64,000 nt of DNA from the NCBI RefSeq assembly GCF_900090295.1, contig NZ_LT607753.1, forward strand, positions 5,208,001 through 5,272,000, given 5' to 3'. The stretch comes from Micromonospora coxensis. GTDB lineage: Bacteria > Actinomycetota > Actinomycetes > Mycobacteriales > Micromonosporaceae. Under the pieces are notes generated by a model. The model had not been told where the DNA came from, did no database searches, and worked only from the letters and a program-made list of their open reading frames with translations. The first letter of the stretch is position 1, and each line of letters starts with the position of its first letter. Position numbers and translations under genes: made by a program. Of this stretch, positions 46,520-54,560 are shown piece by piece.

Positions 46520-48403
46520 TCAGCCGACCAGCGGGCGCACGTCCCACAGCCACACGTCGTCGACCCGCTGCGCCGGCCCGAGCAGCCCGGTCATCAGGTC
46601 GCGCAGCACCGCCTCGCGCGGGTGGGCGCCGAGCACCACCACCGACGCCTTCCAGAACCGCAGGTCCGCCACCGCCTGGCGGCGGTTCTCCTCGGTCAGC
46701 GCCGGGACCGCGCCGGCGTCCATGGTGGCGTAGATCAGGGTGCTGGTCGGCCGGTTCGGTGCGCCGAAGACGCCCTCACCGTTCTCGTTCGGGCCGATGA
46801 AGTAGCCCCCCGGTACGGGGAACTCGTGCCCGGTCAGCGCGCTCCAGCGCAGCGTGGGCAGGCCGTGCACGTTGCTCGGGATCGGCACCGGCACCAGCGT
46901 GCGCCCCTGCGGCACGTACGGCCGCCAGCCGCCGGCGGTGATGAAGCGCGGCGGCGGGTCCACGTGCTGCGCCGGCAGCGGGCGCGGGAAGAGCGGCAGC
47001 ACGGCGAGCGCGACCGCCGCGTACCCGACCGGCCGGACCCAGCGGCGGCGGACCGGCGCCCCGGCGTCGCCGGCCGGGGCGGCGTCGTCGCCCGGGGCGC
47101 GCGGGGCCGGGGCCGGGCGGCGGCCGTGCCGCGCCGCCGCGTCCCAGGCCAGCGCGAGCAGGACGCCGACCGCCGCGGTCACCACCAGGGCGAGCCGGGT
47201 CGGCATCATCATCTCCACCAGCGGCACGTCGTCCGGGATGTACGCCCACGGGCCGTCGACGGTGGTCTCCACGCCGTCGAAGCGCACCTTCGGGCCGATC
47301 GACGCGACGGTGAAGACCACCACCAGCACGCCGGCGATCCGGGCGGCCAGCGACCGCCGCCACAGCAGCACCAGGGCGGCGAGCGCCACCAGCACCAGCG
47401 GCCAGCCGAACCAGGTGTTCTGCTCGGTCAGGCCGATGGTCTTCTCCACCGCCTCGTCACCGGCGACCGTGTCCCGGGCGAAGGTGACGAAGGCCATCAG
47501 GTCCTCGCCCCAGTTGTGGAAGACACCGCCCTGCAGGCCGCGGTAGGACTGCGGGCCGTTGAACTGCCACCAGATCGGGTACGCGGTCAGCGCCAGGGCG
47601 ATCCCGCCGCCGAGGCCGAGCGCGGCCAGGAAGCCGCCGGCCCGCTCCCGCGCCGCGCGCGGTCGCTGCGCCACGTACGCCAGCACGATGACCAGGCAGG
47701 CCAGCGCGGTGAGCAGCAGCATCTCCTCGTTGATGAAGATCTGGTACGCCACCAGCAGCCCCAGCACCACCCCGTCACGCCGCCACCGGCCGGGCCGGCC
47801 CAGGCGCAGCACCCGCGCCACGATCACCGGCAGCAGGAAGTTGGAGACGAAGTTGGGCTGCCCGTTGGCGTGGTGCACGATGCCCGGGGCGAAGCCGAGG
47901 AACGCGCCGCCGACGAACGCCGCCGCCCGCGAGCGCACCAGGTGCCGGGAGAGCATCCAGTACGACGTGGCCGCGGTCGCGGCGAGCGCGCCGCCCAGGT
48001 AGAGCGCGTACGTCACCTGGGGTCCGAAGAGGAGGGTGATCGGGGCCAGCGGGATGGTCATGCCCAGCAGCGAGGTGTTGGCCATCATGTTCACCCCGTC
48101 CGGGGCGTTCTGCCGGGTGCTGAACAGCGGGTTCTCCAGGTGACGCACCGAGTACGCGCCGTGGGAGAAGAGCCACTCGAACCAGCTGTGGTCGGTCGGC
48201 AGGTGCGAGGAGACCCGGTGCTGCACGTCCACCCAGTAGTTCAGGCACACGAGAACGCCGAGCAGCACATAGGCTCCGATGGCCAGGACGTCGGCCCGGC
48301 GAGGCCGCCGACGCGGCCACCGTGTCGGGTCGGCCGCCGAGGGCGCGACCGCGTCCGTCGCGGACGTCGGGTTCAACGAGGGATCTACCACCGGCACAGC
48401 CAC
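46520..48403 (-). CDS. Polytopic membrane protein, putative GT-C glycosyltransferase (paralogue B)
   Basis: 627 residues, convergent with and homologous to the gene at 44202-46415. Shared blocks include PDGVNMMANTSLLGMTIPLA, LSRHLVRSRAAAFVGG, FINEEMLLLTALACLV and the C-terminal DDVWLWDVRPL. It lacks the repeat-bearing N-terminal tail (only about 45 residues before the first helix RADVLAIGAYVLLGVLVCLN). The GTG at 48403 is supported by TACGAT eight bases upstream (leaderless). The inverted arrangement implies an old inverted duplication followed by divergence. Likely transfers a sugar or lipid-linked group outside the membrane; unproven. Confidence 0.7.
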   Translation of the reverse strand: MAVPVVDPSLNPTSATDAVAPSAADPTRWPRRRPRRADVLAIGAYVLLGVLVCLNYWVDVQHRVSSHLPTDHSWFEWLFSHGAYSVRHLENPLFSTRQNAPDGVNMMANTSLLGMTIPLAPITLLFGPQVTYALYLGGALAATAATSYWMLSRHLVRSRAAAFVGGAFLGFAPGIVHHANGQPNFVSNFLLPVIVARVLRLGRPGRWRRDGVVLGLLVAYQIFINEEMLLLTALACLVIVLAYVAQRPRAARERAGGFLAALGLGGGIALALTAYPIWWQFNGPQSYRGLQGGVFHNWGEDLMAFVTFARDTVAGDEAVEKTIGLTEQNTWFGWPLVLVALAALVLLWRRSLAARIAGVLVVVFTVASIGPKVRFDGVETTVDGPWAYIPDDVPLVEMMMPTRLALVVTAAVGVLLALAWDAAARHGRRPAPAPRAPGDDAAPAGDAGAPVRRRWVRPVGYAAVALAVLPLFPRPLPAQHVDPPPRFITAGGWRPYVPQGRTLVPVPIPSNVHGLPTLRWSALTGHEFPVPGGYFIGPNENGEGVFGAPNRPTSTLIYATMDAGAVPALTEENRRQAVADLRFWKASVVVLGAHPREAVLRDLMTGLLGPAQRVDDVWLWDVRPLVG

Positions 48404-48489
48404 GACGGGCCATCGTACAGGCGGTGACGGGTCGTCCCCGCCGGCCGGTGGGGCGACGGCGTGGGGCACGGAGGCGGGGAGGGCTGGGC

Positions 48490-49782
48490 GTGGCACTCAT
48501 CGACCTGGGCGACGTGCGCGAGGAGCCGGTGACCGACCCGGGTGAGCGCCCGCCCCGCGCCGTCGGGCGGCCGGCCCGGATCGTCGCGGTGCTGGTGACC
48601 GCGTTGCTGACGCTGGCCGGGGCCGCGCCACCGGACCGGCCGGCCTTCTTCACCGTGCCGGCCACCCCCACCACGGCGGCCTTCGTCCACGGTGACCGGC
48701 TCTTCGTCGTCGCGCCGGCCGAGCAGTCGGCGGAACGGACGGGGGAGCTGACCGCGTACGCGGTGCCGGCGCGGGGGCGCGGCACGCTCACCCCGCTGTG
48801 GCGGGCGTCCCTGCCGCTGCCGCTCGGCGGCGCCTCCGCGTCGGCGTTCGTCGTCGGCGACGTGGTGCTGGTCACCGCCGACGTGGCCGCGGAGGGGGCG
48901 GCCCGCAGCCACGCCTTCGACGCGGCCACCGGCCGGCCGCGCTGGAACCTGCCGGGCAGCCCCGCCAGCACCGGCGACCCGCTGCTGCTCTACACCGGCG
49001 GGCAGGGGCCGGACGCGGTCAGCGCCGTCGACCCCGCCACCGGCCGGGTCCGCTGGTCGGTGCCGACGCTGCCGGACGCCACCAGCTTCCGCTTCCGCCC
49101 CGACGGCCTCGACCGGATCGTGCTCAGCCCCTCCACCGGCCCGGTGGAGGTCTGGGACGCCCGCAGCGGGCAGCGGCTGGTCAGCCGGGACCTGCGCCCC
49201 GACGGGCTGTCCGTCTGGCAACGCGCCCAGCCGGTCGGCGACCTGCTGCTCGTGGTCCGGCACCACGCGGCGCTGGTCACCGCGTACGGGCTGGGTGAGC
49301 TGGACCGGCGCTGGGAGGTCCGACTCGGCCTGGTCGGGTACTTCGAGCCCTGCGGCGCGCTGATCTGCGCGCACGGCCAGACCGGCGGGATCACCGCGCT
49401 GGACCCGGCGACCGGCGCGACCCGGTGGCGGGTCGACCGGTGGGCCGGGGTGCTGACCGAGCAGGGCGGCCGGCTGCTGGTCAGCGGGCCGGGCAGCGGC
49501 AGCCAGGAGTCCTTCGCGATCCTCGACGCGGCGACCGGCCGGCTCGTCGCCGACCTCGGCACCTGGGACCTGATCGGCTGGGATCCCGTCGACGGCCGGC
49601 TGACCGCCGTGCGTCCGGCCGGCACCGGGCGGCTGGTGCTCGGTGAACTCGACGTCGCCGGGGCCCGGGCCCACCGCCGCGACCTGCTCACCGGTGTCAC
49701 CGGCAACTGCCGGACCGGGCGGACGGTGCTGCTGTGCCGGATGACCGGCGGCGAGTACGGCGTGTGGCGGCTCGCCCGCTGA
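48490..49782 (+). CDS. PQQ-like beta-propeller repeat protein, membrane-anchored
   Basis: 430 residues. A cytoplasmic start of about 30 residues and one membrane helix (RIVAVLVTALLTLAGAAP) precede an extracytoplasmic eight-bladed-type propeller built of PQQ-like repeats: SHAFDAATGRPRWNLPG, VSAVDPATGRVRWSVPT, ITALDPATGATRWRVDR and ILDAATGRLVADLG. No PQQ ligands or dehydrogenase motifs, so it is probably a binding or assembly scaffold. Two Cys pairs (EPCGALICAHG; GNCRTGRTVLLCRM) suit the oxidising exterior. The GTG follows GGGAGGG. Its TGA abuts the convergent peptidase stop with no gap. Confidence 0.78.
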   Translation: MALIDLGDVREEPVTDPGERPPRAVGRPARIVAVLVTALLTLAGAAPPDRPAFFTVPATPTTAAFVHGDRLFVVAPAEQSAERTGELTAYAVPARGRGTLTPLWRASLPLPLGGASASAFVVGDVVLVTADVAAEGAARSHAFDAATGRPRWNLPGSPASTGDPLLLYTGGQGPDAVSAVDPATGRVRWSVPTLPDATSFRFRPDGLDRIVLSPSTGPVEVWDARSGQRLVSRDLRPDGLSVWQRAQPVGDLLLVVRHHAALVTAYGLGELDRRWEVRLGLVGYFEPCGALICAHGQTGGITALDPATGATRWRVDRWAGVLTEQGGRLLVSGPGSGSQESFAILDAATGRLVADLGTWDLIGWDPVDGRLTAVRPAGTGRLVLGELDVAGARAHRRDLLTGVTGNCRTGRTVLLCRMTGGEYGVWRLAR

Positions 49783-51075
49783 TCACCAGTTGGCCTGCGC
49801 GGGCGGCGGCGGCAGCGCCACCGACGCCGGGTGGATCACGTACGCGGCCCCGCCGCTGCCGCCCTGCCAGGCGGCCTCGAACCGGCGCCGGTCGACCGTC
49901 CGGCGCACCGACTCGTCGTCCGGGGCGTACGGGTCGTTGAGCACCGGGTCGCCGGCGTCGGTGAAGCCGACCAGCACCATCAGGTGCCCCCGGGTGTCGT
50001 AGTCCAGCCCGGGCACCTGGCCGGCCCGGAACGCGGCGGAGAGCACCAGCGGGATCCCGGCGGCCACGAACGCCTCCGCCTCGGCCAGCGAGCGCAGCCG
50101 GGTGACGAACGCTTCCACCCCGTGCAGTCCGGCGTACGCGGTGTTGAAGGACCAGTTGCCGCACCCCTGGTACGCGTCGTCGTAGCAGTGCCGGGCGGCG
50201 TGCACCACGACGGGCCGGGGGCCGGGCGGGTCGACCCAGGCGTAGCGCTGCGGTGGCGGCCCGGCGCCCCACCAGGCGAGCACCATGGAGGTGCAGGTGG
50301 GGCTGCACCAGGAGTCCCCACCGCCGCCCCAGCGCGTCTCGTCGCCGGTGTGCCGGCGCTGGGAGAAGCGCGGCACGTCCAGCACCCTGCCCCGGGCCCC
50401 CGCGCCGGCCCACCCCGCCACCGACCCGGCTCCGCCGCCGCCCGCCGACCCTGCCTGCCCTGCCGGCAGGCCGGCCGCCGGGCCGTCCGTCGGGCCGGCG
50501 GTGAGGCTGTCCGTCACACCGCCTGTCACATCGCCTGTCGCACCGCCCCCCGGCCCGGCTGTCGGGCCGGGGGGCGGCGCGCCGGTGGCGACCGCGCCGA
50601 TGGTGTGCAGCGTGGGGCCGGCGGACGCGCCGCGCGGGCGCAGCAGGGTCACCCGGACCTGCCAGCCGGTCACCGTGGCCGCGTCCACCACCAGGGTGTC
50701 GGTGTCGACGTGGGCGTCGGGGTCCCGCTGGCCCGGCACCGAGCAGCGGTGGGCCGGCTCCTCGCCCTCGGCCCACCGGGCCAGGCGGTACCAGCCGGTG
50801 CCGGGGGCGTCGTCGTGCCAGCCGCGCACCTCCACCTCGATCCAGCAGCCCGGCGGCGTCCGCGCGGTCCAGGACGGCACGATCTCGCGTACGCCGAAGC
50901 CGGCGGAGACCGGGGGAGAGGTCCAGCTGCCGGACTCGTGCGGGCCGTCCGGGTCGGGTGGTCGCGGGTCGGCCAGCGCCAAGCCGTGCGCGGTGGCCCG
51001 CACCCCGTCGGCGGTGCCCGGGCACGCCCCGGTGGTCAGCCGGAATCCCCGGTAGAAGACGTCCCGCCCCGTCAT
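49783..51075 (-). CDS. C39-like cysteine peptidase family protein
   Basis: 430 residues. The first 150 residues form a beta-rich domain (TSPPVSAGFGVREIVPSWTA, GCWIEVEVRGWHDDAPGTGW). A low-complexity Gly/Ala/Thr linker of about 65 residues follows. The C-terminal papain-like C39_2 domain has nucleophile Cys in DSWCSPTCTSMVLAWWG, catalytic His in TRGHLMVLVGFTDAGDPVL, and Asp/Asn in NDPYAPDD. Unlike bacteriocin-exporter C39 domains there is no ABC transporter fused or nearby, and no signal peptide is evident. GGAGGGGCC precedes the ATG. It may process or bind peptides; substrate unknown. Confidence 0.82.
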   Translation of the reverse strand: MTGRDVFYRGFRLTTGACPGTADGVRATAHGLALADPRPPDPDGPHESGSWTSPPVSAGFGVREIVPSWTARTPPGCWIEVEVRGWHDDAPGTGWYRLARWAEGEEPAHRCSVPGQRDPDAHVDTDTLVVDAATVTGWQVRVTLLRPRGASAGPTLHTIGAVATGAPPPGPTAGPGGGATGDVTGGVTDSLTAGPTDGPAAGLPAGQAGSAGGGGAGSVAGWAGAGARGRVLDVPRFSQRRHTGDETRWGGGGDSWCSPTCTSMVLAWWGAGPPPQRYAWVDPPGPRPVVVHAARHCYDDAYQGCGNWSFNTAYAGLHGVEAFVTRLRSLAEAEAFVAAGIPLVLSAAFRAGQVPGLDYDTRGHLMVLVGFTDAGDPVLNDPYAPDDESVRRTVDRRRFEAAWQGGSGGAAYVIHPASVALPPPPAQANW

Positions 51076-51207
51076 GGCCCCTCCGGTCCTCGACGATCGA
51101 CGACGGCAGCATCGCGTACCCGGGCGGCGCCGGCAACGGCGGCGGTCCGTGACGGGTGGTTTGGCGGCCGGCGCTAGGTTGTCGGACAGGTCGGCGAGGA
51201 GGTCGGG

Positions 51208-51876
51208 ATGCGGGTGCTGGTGGTCGAGGACGAGCGGAACCTCGCCGACGCGATCGCGCGCGGGTTGCGTAAGCGCGGCATGGCGGTCGACGTGGCGTAC
51301 GACGGCGACGCCGGCCACGAGGCGGCCTTCGTCACCCGGTACGACGTGGTGGTGCTGGACCGGGACCTGCCCGGCATGCACGGCGACCAGATCTGCGCCG
51401 AGCTGGCCGCCTCCGGCACGCTGACCCGGGTGCTGATGCTGACCGCCAGCGACAGCGTGGCCGACCGGGTGCAGGGTCTGGGGCTCGGCGCCGACGACTA
51501 CCTGCCCAAGCCGTTCGCCTTCGACGAGCTGGTCGCCCGGGTGCAGGCGCTGGGCCGGCGGGCCACCCCGGCCGCGCCGCCGGTGCTGGAGGTCGCCGAC
51601 GTGGTGATCGACCCGGCCCGTCGGGTGGTCACCCGGGCCGGCGTGCCGGTCGACCTGACCAACAAGGAGTTCGGGGTCCTCTGCGAGCTGGTCAAGGCGC
51701 GGGGCGCGGTGGTCTCCAGCGAGGAGCTGCTGGAGCGGGTCTGGGACGCCAACACCGACCCGTTCACCACCATCGTCCGGGTGACCGTGATGACCCTGCG
51801 CAAGAAGCTCGGCGACCCGCAGCTGATCGAGACGGTGGTCGGCGCCGGCTACCGCACGGCGGAGGTGGTGGCGTGA
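51208..51876 (+). CDS. OmpR/PhoB-family response regulator
   Basis: 222 residues. Receiver domain (RVLVVEDERNLADAIARGLR) with acidic pocket EDE, phosphoacceptor Asp in VVVLDRDLPGMHG, Thr in MLTASD and Lys in YLPKPFAFDELV. The C-terminal winged helix (VPVDLTNKEFGVLCELVKAR ... TTIVRVTVMTLRKKLGDP) binds DNA. Regulates target genes in response to the adjacent kinase, whose start overlaps its stop by four bases. GAGGAGG precedes the ATG. The signal is unknown; the nearby peptidase and propeller genes are candidates for its regulon by proximity only. Confidence 0.94.
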   Translation: MRVLVVEDERNLADAIARGLRKRGMAVDVAYDGDAGHEAAFVTRYDVVVLDRDLPGMHGDQICAELAASGTLTRVLMLTASDSVADRVQGLGLGADDYLPKPFAFDELVARVQALGRRATPAAPPVLEVADVVIDPARRVVTRAGVPVDLTNKEFGVLCELVKARGAVVSSEELLERVWDANTDPFTTIVRVTVMTLRKKLGDPQLIETVVGAGYRTAEVVA

Positions 51877-53021
51877 GCGTGCGTCCCACGTTGCGGTTGC
51901 GGCTGACCCTGCTGAACGGGGTGCTGCTGGTCGGCGCGGGCGCGATCCTGATGGTGCTGGCCTGGCTGCTGGTCCGTGACGCGTTGCGCCCCAGCGACGA
52001 GCTGCGCCCGGGCACCACGGTGCTGCTGGCCGACGGCCGGTCCCTCGACGCCGCCGTGTGGCAGCGTCAACTGGTCGACGCCGCCTCGCAGGAGCTGCTG
52101 GTCAAGGGGTTGATCGCGCTGCTGGCGATCAGCGTGGTCGGGGTCGCCGGGGCGTACCTGGTGGCCGGGCGGGCGCTGCGTCCGCTGCACCAGGTCACCG
52201 CCACCGCCCGCCGGCTCGGCGAGGCCACCCTCGACCAGCGGATCGGCTGGTCCGGGGCGGACGACGAGGTCGCCGAGCTGGCCCGCACCTTCGACGCGAT
52301 GCTGGACCGGATCACCGCCGCCTTCGAGGCGCAGAAACGCTTCGTGGCCAACGCCTCGCACGAGCTGCGTACCCCGCTGGCGGTGATGCGGACCGAGATC
52401 GACGTGACGCTCAGCGACGGCGAGGCGGACACCGCCGAGTACCGCCGGATGGCCACCGTGGTCCGCGACGCCTCCGAGCGGGCCAACGGCCTGGTCGACG
52501 CGCTGCTGGTGCTGGCCCGCAGCGAGGCCCAGGCCGGGCGCGGGCTGGCCCGCCGTACCGAGTGCGACCTGGCCACCGGGACGGCCAACGCGCTGTCGGC
52601 GATGTCCCGGGAGGTGGAGCGGATCGGGCTGCGGGTGCAGACCTCGCTCAAACCGGCCCCGGTGGTCGGCGACCCGGGCCTGCTCGACCGGCTGGCCGGC
52701 AACCTGATCGAGAACGCGGTGCGTTACAACCACCTGCACGGCCGGCTCTGGGTGCGTACCGGCACCGACGGGCGGACGTCCTGGCTGGTGGTCCGCAACA
52801 CCGGGTTCGAGGTGGACCAGGCCGACGTGCCGGGGCTGTTCGAGCCGTTCCGGCGCGGTGGCCGGGAGCGGACCGGCGCGCGCGGCTCCGGGCTGGGGCT
52901 CTCCATCGTCCGGGCGGTCTGCGACGCGCACGGTGGCAACGTGCAGGTCTCCGCCCAGCGCGGCGGGGGTCTGGAGGTGACCGTCACGCTGCCGGCGGCG
53001 GACACCGGCGCCGCGACGTGA
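51873..53021 (+). CDS. Sensor histidine kinase (EnvZ-type)
   Basis: 382 residues. Two membrane helices (LLNGVLLVGAGAILMVLAWL and GLIALLAISVVGVAGAYLVA) flank a short external loop of about 55 residues, too small for a large sensor domain. HAMP (RALRPLHQVTATARRLGE), HisKA with phospho-His in FVANASHELRTPLAVMRTEI, N-box LIENAVRYN, and G-boxes GSGLGLSIVRAVCDAHGG follow. It autophosphorylates and signals to the response regulator upstream. The short loop suggests intramembrane or envelope-stress sensing. The GTG start overlaps the regulator stop (GTGA). Confidence 0.94.
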   Translation: MSVRPTLRLRLTLLNGVLLVGAGAILMVLAWLLVRDALRPSDELRPGTTVLLADGRSLDAAVWQRQLVDAASQELLVKGLIALLAISVVGVAGAYLVAGRALRPLHQVTATARRLGEATLDQRIGWSGADDEVAELARTFDAMLDRITAAFEAQKRFVANASHELRTPLAVMRTEIDVTLSDGEADTAEYRRMATVVRDASERANGLVDALLVLARSEAQAGRGLARRTECDLATGTANALSAMSREVERIGLRVQTSLKPAPVVGDPGLLDRLAGNLIENAVRYNHLHGRLWVRTGTDGRTSWLVVRNTGFEVDQADVPGLFEPFRRGGRERTGARGSGLGLSIVRAVCDAHGGNVQVSAQRGGGLEVTVTLPAADTGAAT

Positions 53022-53099
53022 GCGGACCTCTTGTGCGGTGGACCGAAGGCTGACATGATCATCGGAGTCAGCCCGACGGGTGAGAGGAGGTGCGGTCCC

Positions 53100-53144
53100 A
53101 TGTCCACCATGTCGATCACCGCGCCCCGCCCGGTCCGCCGCTGA
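53100..53144 (+). CDS. Possible 14-residue leader peptide upstream of VOC gene
   Basis: MSTMSITAPRPVRR, ATG at 53100 preceded by the near-perfect Shine-Dalgarno GAGAGGAGGTG nine bases upstream, one of the best in the window. It ends 47 bases before the GTG of the VOC gene, which has its own GGAGG. The short ORF reads as a translated leader that could regulate the downstream gene. There is no run of a single amino acid to suggest classical attenuation. Confidence 0.4.
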   Translation: MSTMSITAPRPVRR

Positions 53145-53191
53145 CATCCCACGCACGCGGGGCGCTTCCATCCATCTGCGGAGGAACCACC

Positions 53192-53578
53192 GTGAGTGCA
53201 CGGATCCACAACATCGGCATCGACTGCCGCGACACGTACGCCCTGGCCGGCTTCTGGGCCCAGGTCTTCGAGTGCCCCCGCCAGCCGGACGACTTCCCGG
53301 GGGACCCGGAGGCGATGCTGCTGCCGCCGGGCGGGCCGGAGGTGCTCTTCCTGGCCGTGCCGGAGGGCAAGACGGTGAAGAACCGCCTGCACCTGGACCT
53401 CGAACCCGCCGACCGGAGCCGGGACGAGGAGGTCGAGCGGCTGCTCGGCATCGGCGCCGTCCTGGTGGCCGACCAGCGCCGGGCCGACGGCACCGGCTGG
53501 GTGGTGCTGGCCGACCCGGAGGGCAACGAGTTCTGCGTGCTGCGCAGCGCCGCCGAGCGGGCGGCCACCACCGGCTGA
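53192..53578 (+). CDS. VOC superfamily glyoxalase-like protein
   Basis: A 128-residue VOC protein. Opening strand IHNIGIDCRDTYALAGFWAQ, central VKNRLHLDLEPADRSRDEEV and final WVVLADPEGNEFCVL define the paired beta-alpha-beta-beta-beta modules. The ligands are only partly those of metal glyoxalases (His in RLHLDL, Glu in GNEFCV), and the substrate is unknown. Unrelated in detail to the VOC gene at 5478. The GTG follows GCGGAGG. Transcription probably passes through the 14-codon leader ORF. Ends at a strong bidirectional hairpin. Confidence 0.82.
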   Translation: MSARIHNIGIDCRDTYALAGFWAQVFECPRQPDDFPGDPEAMLLPPGGPEVLFLAVPEGKTVKNRLHLDLEPADRSRDEEVERLLGIGAVLVADQRRADGTGWVVLADPEGNEFCVLRSAAERAATTG

Positions 53579-53583
53579 CGGAC

Positions 53584-53613
53584 GGGGCCGGCGTCCAGGT
53601 GGACGCCGGCCCC
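53584..53613. terminator. Bidirectional hairpin terminator
   Basis: A perfect 13-bp stem (GGGGCCGGCGTCC / GGACGCCGGCCCC) with a tetraloop, between the convergent VOC and membrane-protein genes. Confidence 0.8.
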
Positions 53614-53629
53614 GGTCACGCCGTACGGG

Positions 53630-54391
53630 TCAGTTCTTCTGCTCGATCGCCGCGCGCATGGCGGGCAGCTCGGCCGCCGCCTCCTGGCCGCTCTTGAAGT
53701 AGACGATGATCATGCCGAGGCTGCCCTTGTCGCTCCACACGCAGACGCCCAGCGGCACGTTCGCGGCCTCGGCGTCGCCGCACTTGGCCACCCCGCCGAG
53801 CGGGCCGGCGTCGACGGTCTTCATCTGTGCGATCTTCACCTCGCTCTGGCCCGCGCCGGCGATGGTGTCCTCGAGGGTCTTCTCCGGGTCCGCGTTCAGG
53901 CCGGAGGCCGCCGCGATCATGACCAGGTCCTTCTTGGCGGGCGTGCCGTAGAACGCGCCGGCGGTGCTGGTCGCGTCCGGAAGGGACTTGTTCAGCTGCG
54001 CCTCGAGCTCCTTGGCACCCTCGGTGAGCGCCGGGTCGGTGGACTTGGCCCGGCCGGCGAGGGTGTCCGGCGCGACGACTCGGGTGTTGATGGCCTCGAC
54101 ACCCTCCTTGACCTCGTCCTTCACGGCGAAGAACGCGATCGCGGCGCCGCCCAGGCAGAGCACCAGCACCACGGCGAGCGAGATCAGCACGATCTTGCCG
54201 ACGTTGGACTTCTTCTTCTGCGGCGCGCCGCTGGGGTCGCCGAACGGCTGGCCGGGCTGCGCCGGGAACACCGTCGGCTGCGACGGGGCCGGGTAACCAC
54301 CCGGCTGCTCCTGCTGCGGCGGCGGGTACGAGCCGTGGGGCGCGCCGTTGTCCGGCTGCGAGGGATAGGGATTGGCCGGCGGCTGGGACAT
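53630..54391 (-). CDS. Pro-rich single-pass membrane protein, paralogue 1
   Basis: 253 residues. A cytoplasmic Pro/Gln/Tyr-rich tail (1-62, NPYPSQPDNG, GSYPPPQQEQ), one membrane helix (IVLISLAVVLVLCLGGAAIA), then an external domain of about 165 residues with DTLAGRAKSTDP, GAFYGTPAKKDLVMIAAASG, GPLGGVAKCGD and GVCVWSDKGSLGMIIV. The two cysteines in the last blocks probably form a disulfide. Homologous to the next gene upstream; function unknown. Pro-rich tails of this sort occur in actinomycete septal and envelope proteins, but that link is only suggestive. Confidence 0.8.
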   Translation of the reverse strand: MSQPPANPYPSQPDNGAPHGSYPPPQQEQPGGYPAPSQPTVFPAQPGQPFGDPSGAPQKKKSNVGKIVLISLAVVLVLCLGGAAIAFFAVKDEVKEGVEAINTRVVAPDTLAGRAKSTDPALTEGAKELEAQLNKSLPDATSTAGAFYGTPAKKDLVMIAAASGLNADPEKTLEDTIAGAGQSEVKIAQMKTVDAGPLGGVAKCGDAEAANVPLGVCVWSDKGSLGMIIVYFKSGQEAAAELPAMRAAIEQKN

Positions 54392-54502
54392 CAGGTCAGC
54401 TCCAGATCATCAGGTGAGGACGGGTGATCTTAGGCCGGGCCACCGCCCGCCCGCTGTCCCGTCCGACTCCGGGTCGGGCCGGCCCAGGAGCTGTTCCGAC
54501 CC

Positions 54503-54540
54503 GGTGGCCGTGGTCGTCCACAGGGGACGCCACGGCCACC
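54503..54540 (-). terminator. Hairpin between the two paralogous membrane-protein genes
   Basis: A perfect 11-bp stem (GGTGGCCGTGG / CCACGGCCACC) about 20 bases past the stop of paralogue 2. The loop contains AGGGGACG, also found in the loop of the hairpin at 55751-55800. Confidence 0.55.
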
Positions 54541-54560
54541 GTGACCTGCGGATCCTGCCG

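Noticed and set aside
53090..53191. An N-terminal extension of the VOC protein from GTG 53090
   Set aside because: The VOC fold begins at 53192 with its own GGAGG, and the extension (His/Pro/Arg-rich) has no family similarity. The same DNA reads better as the 14-codon ORF in another frame.
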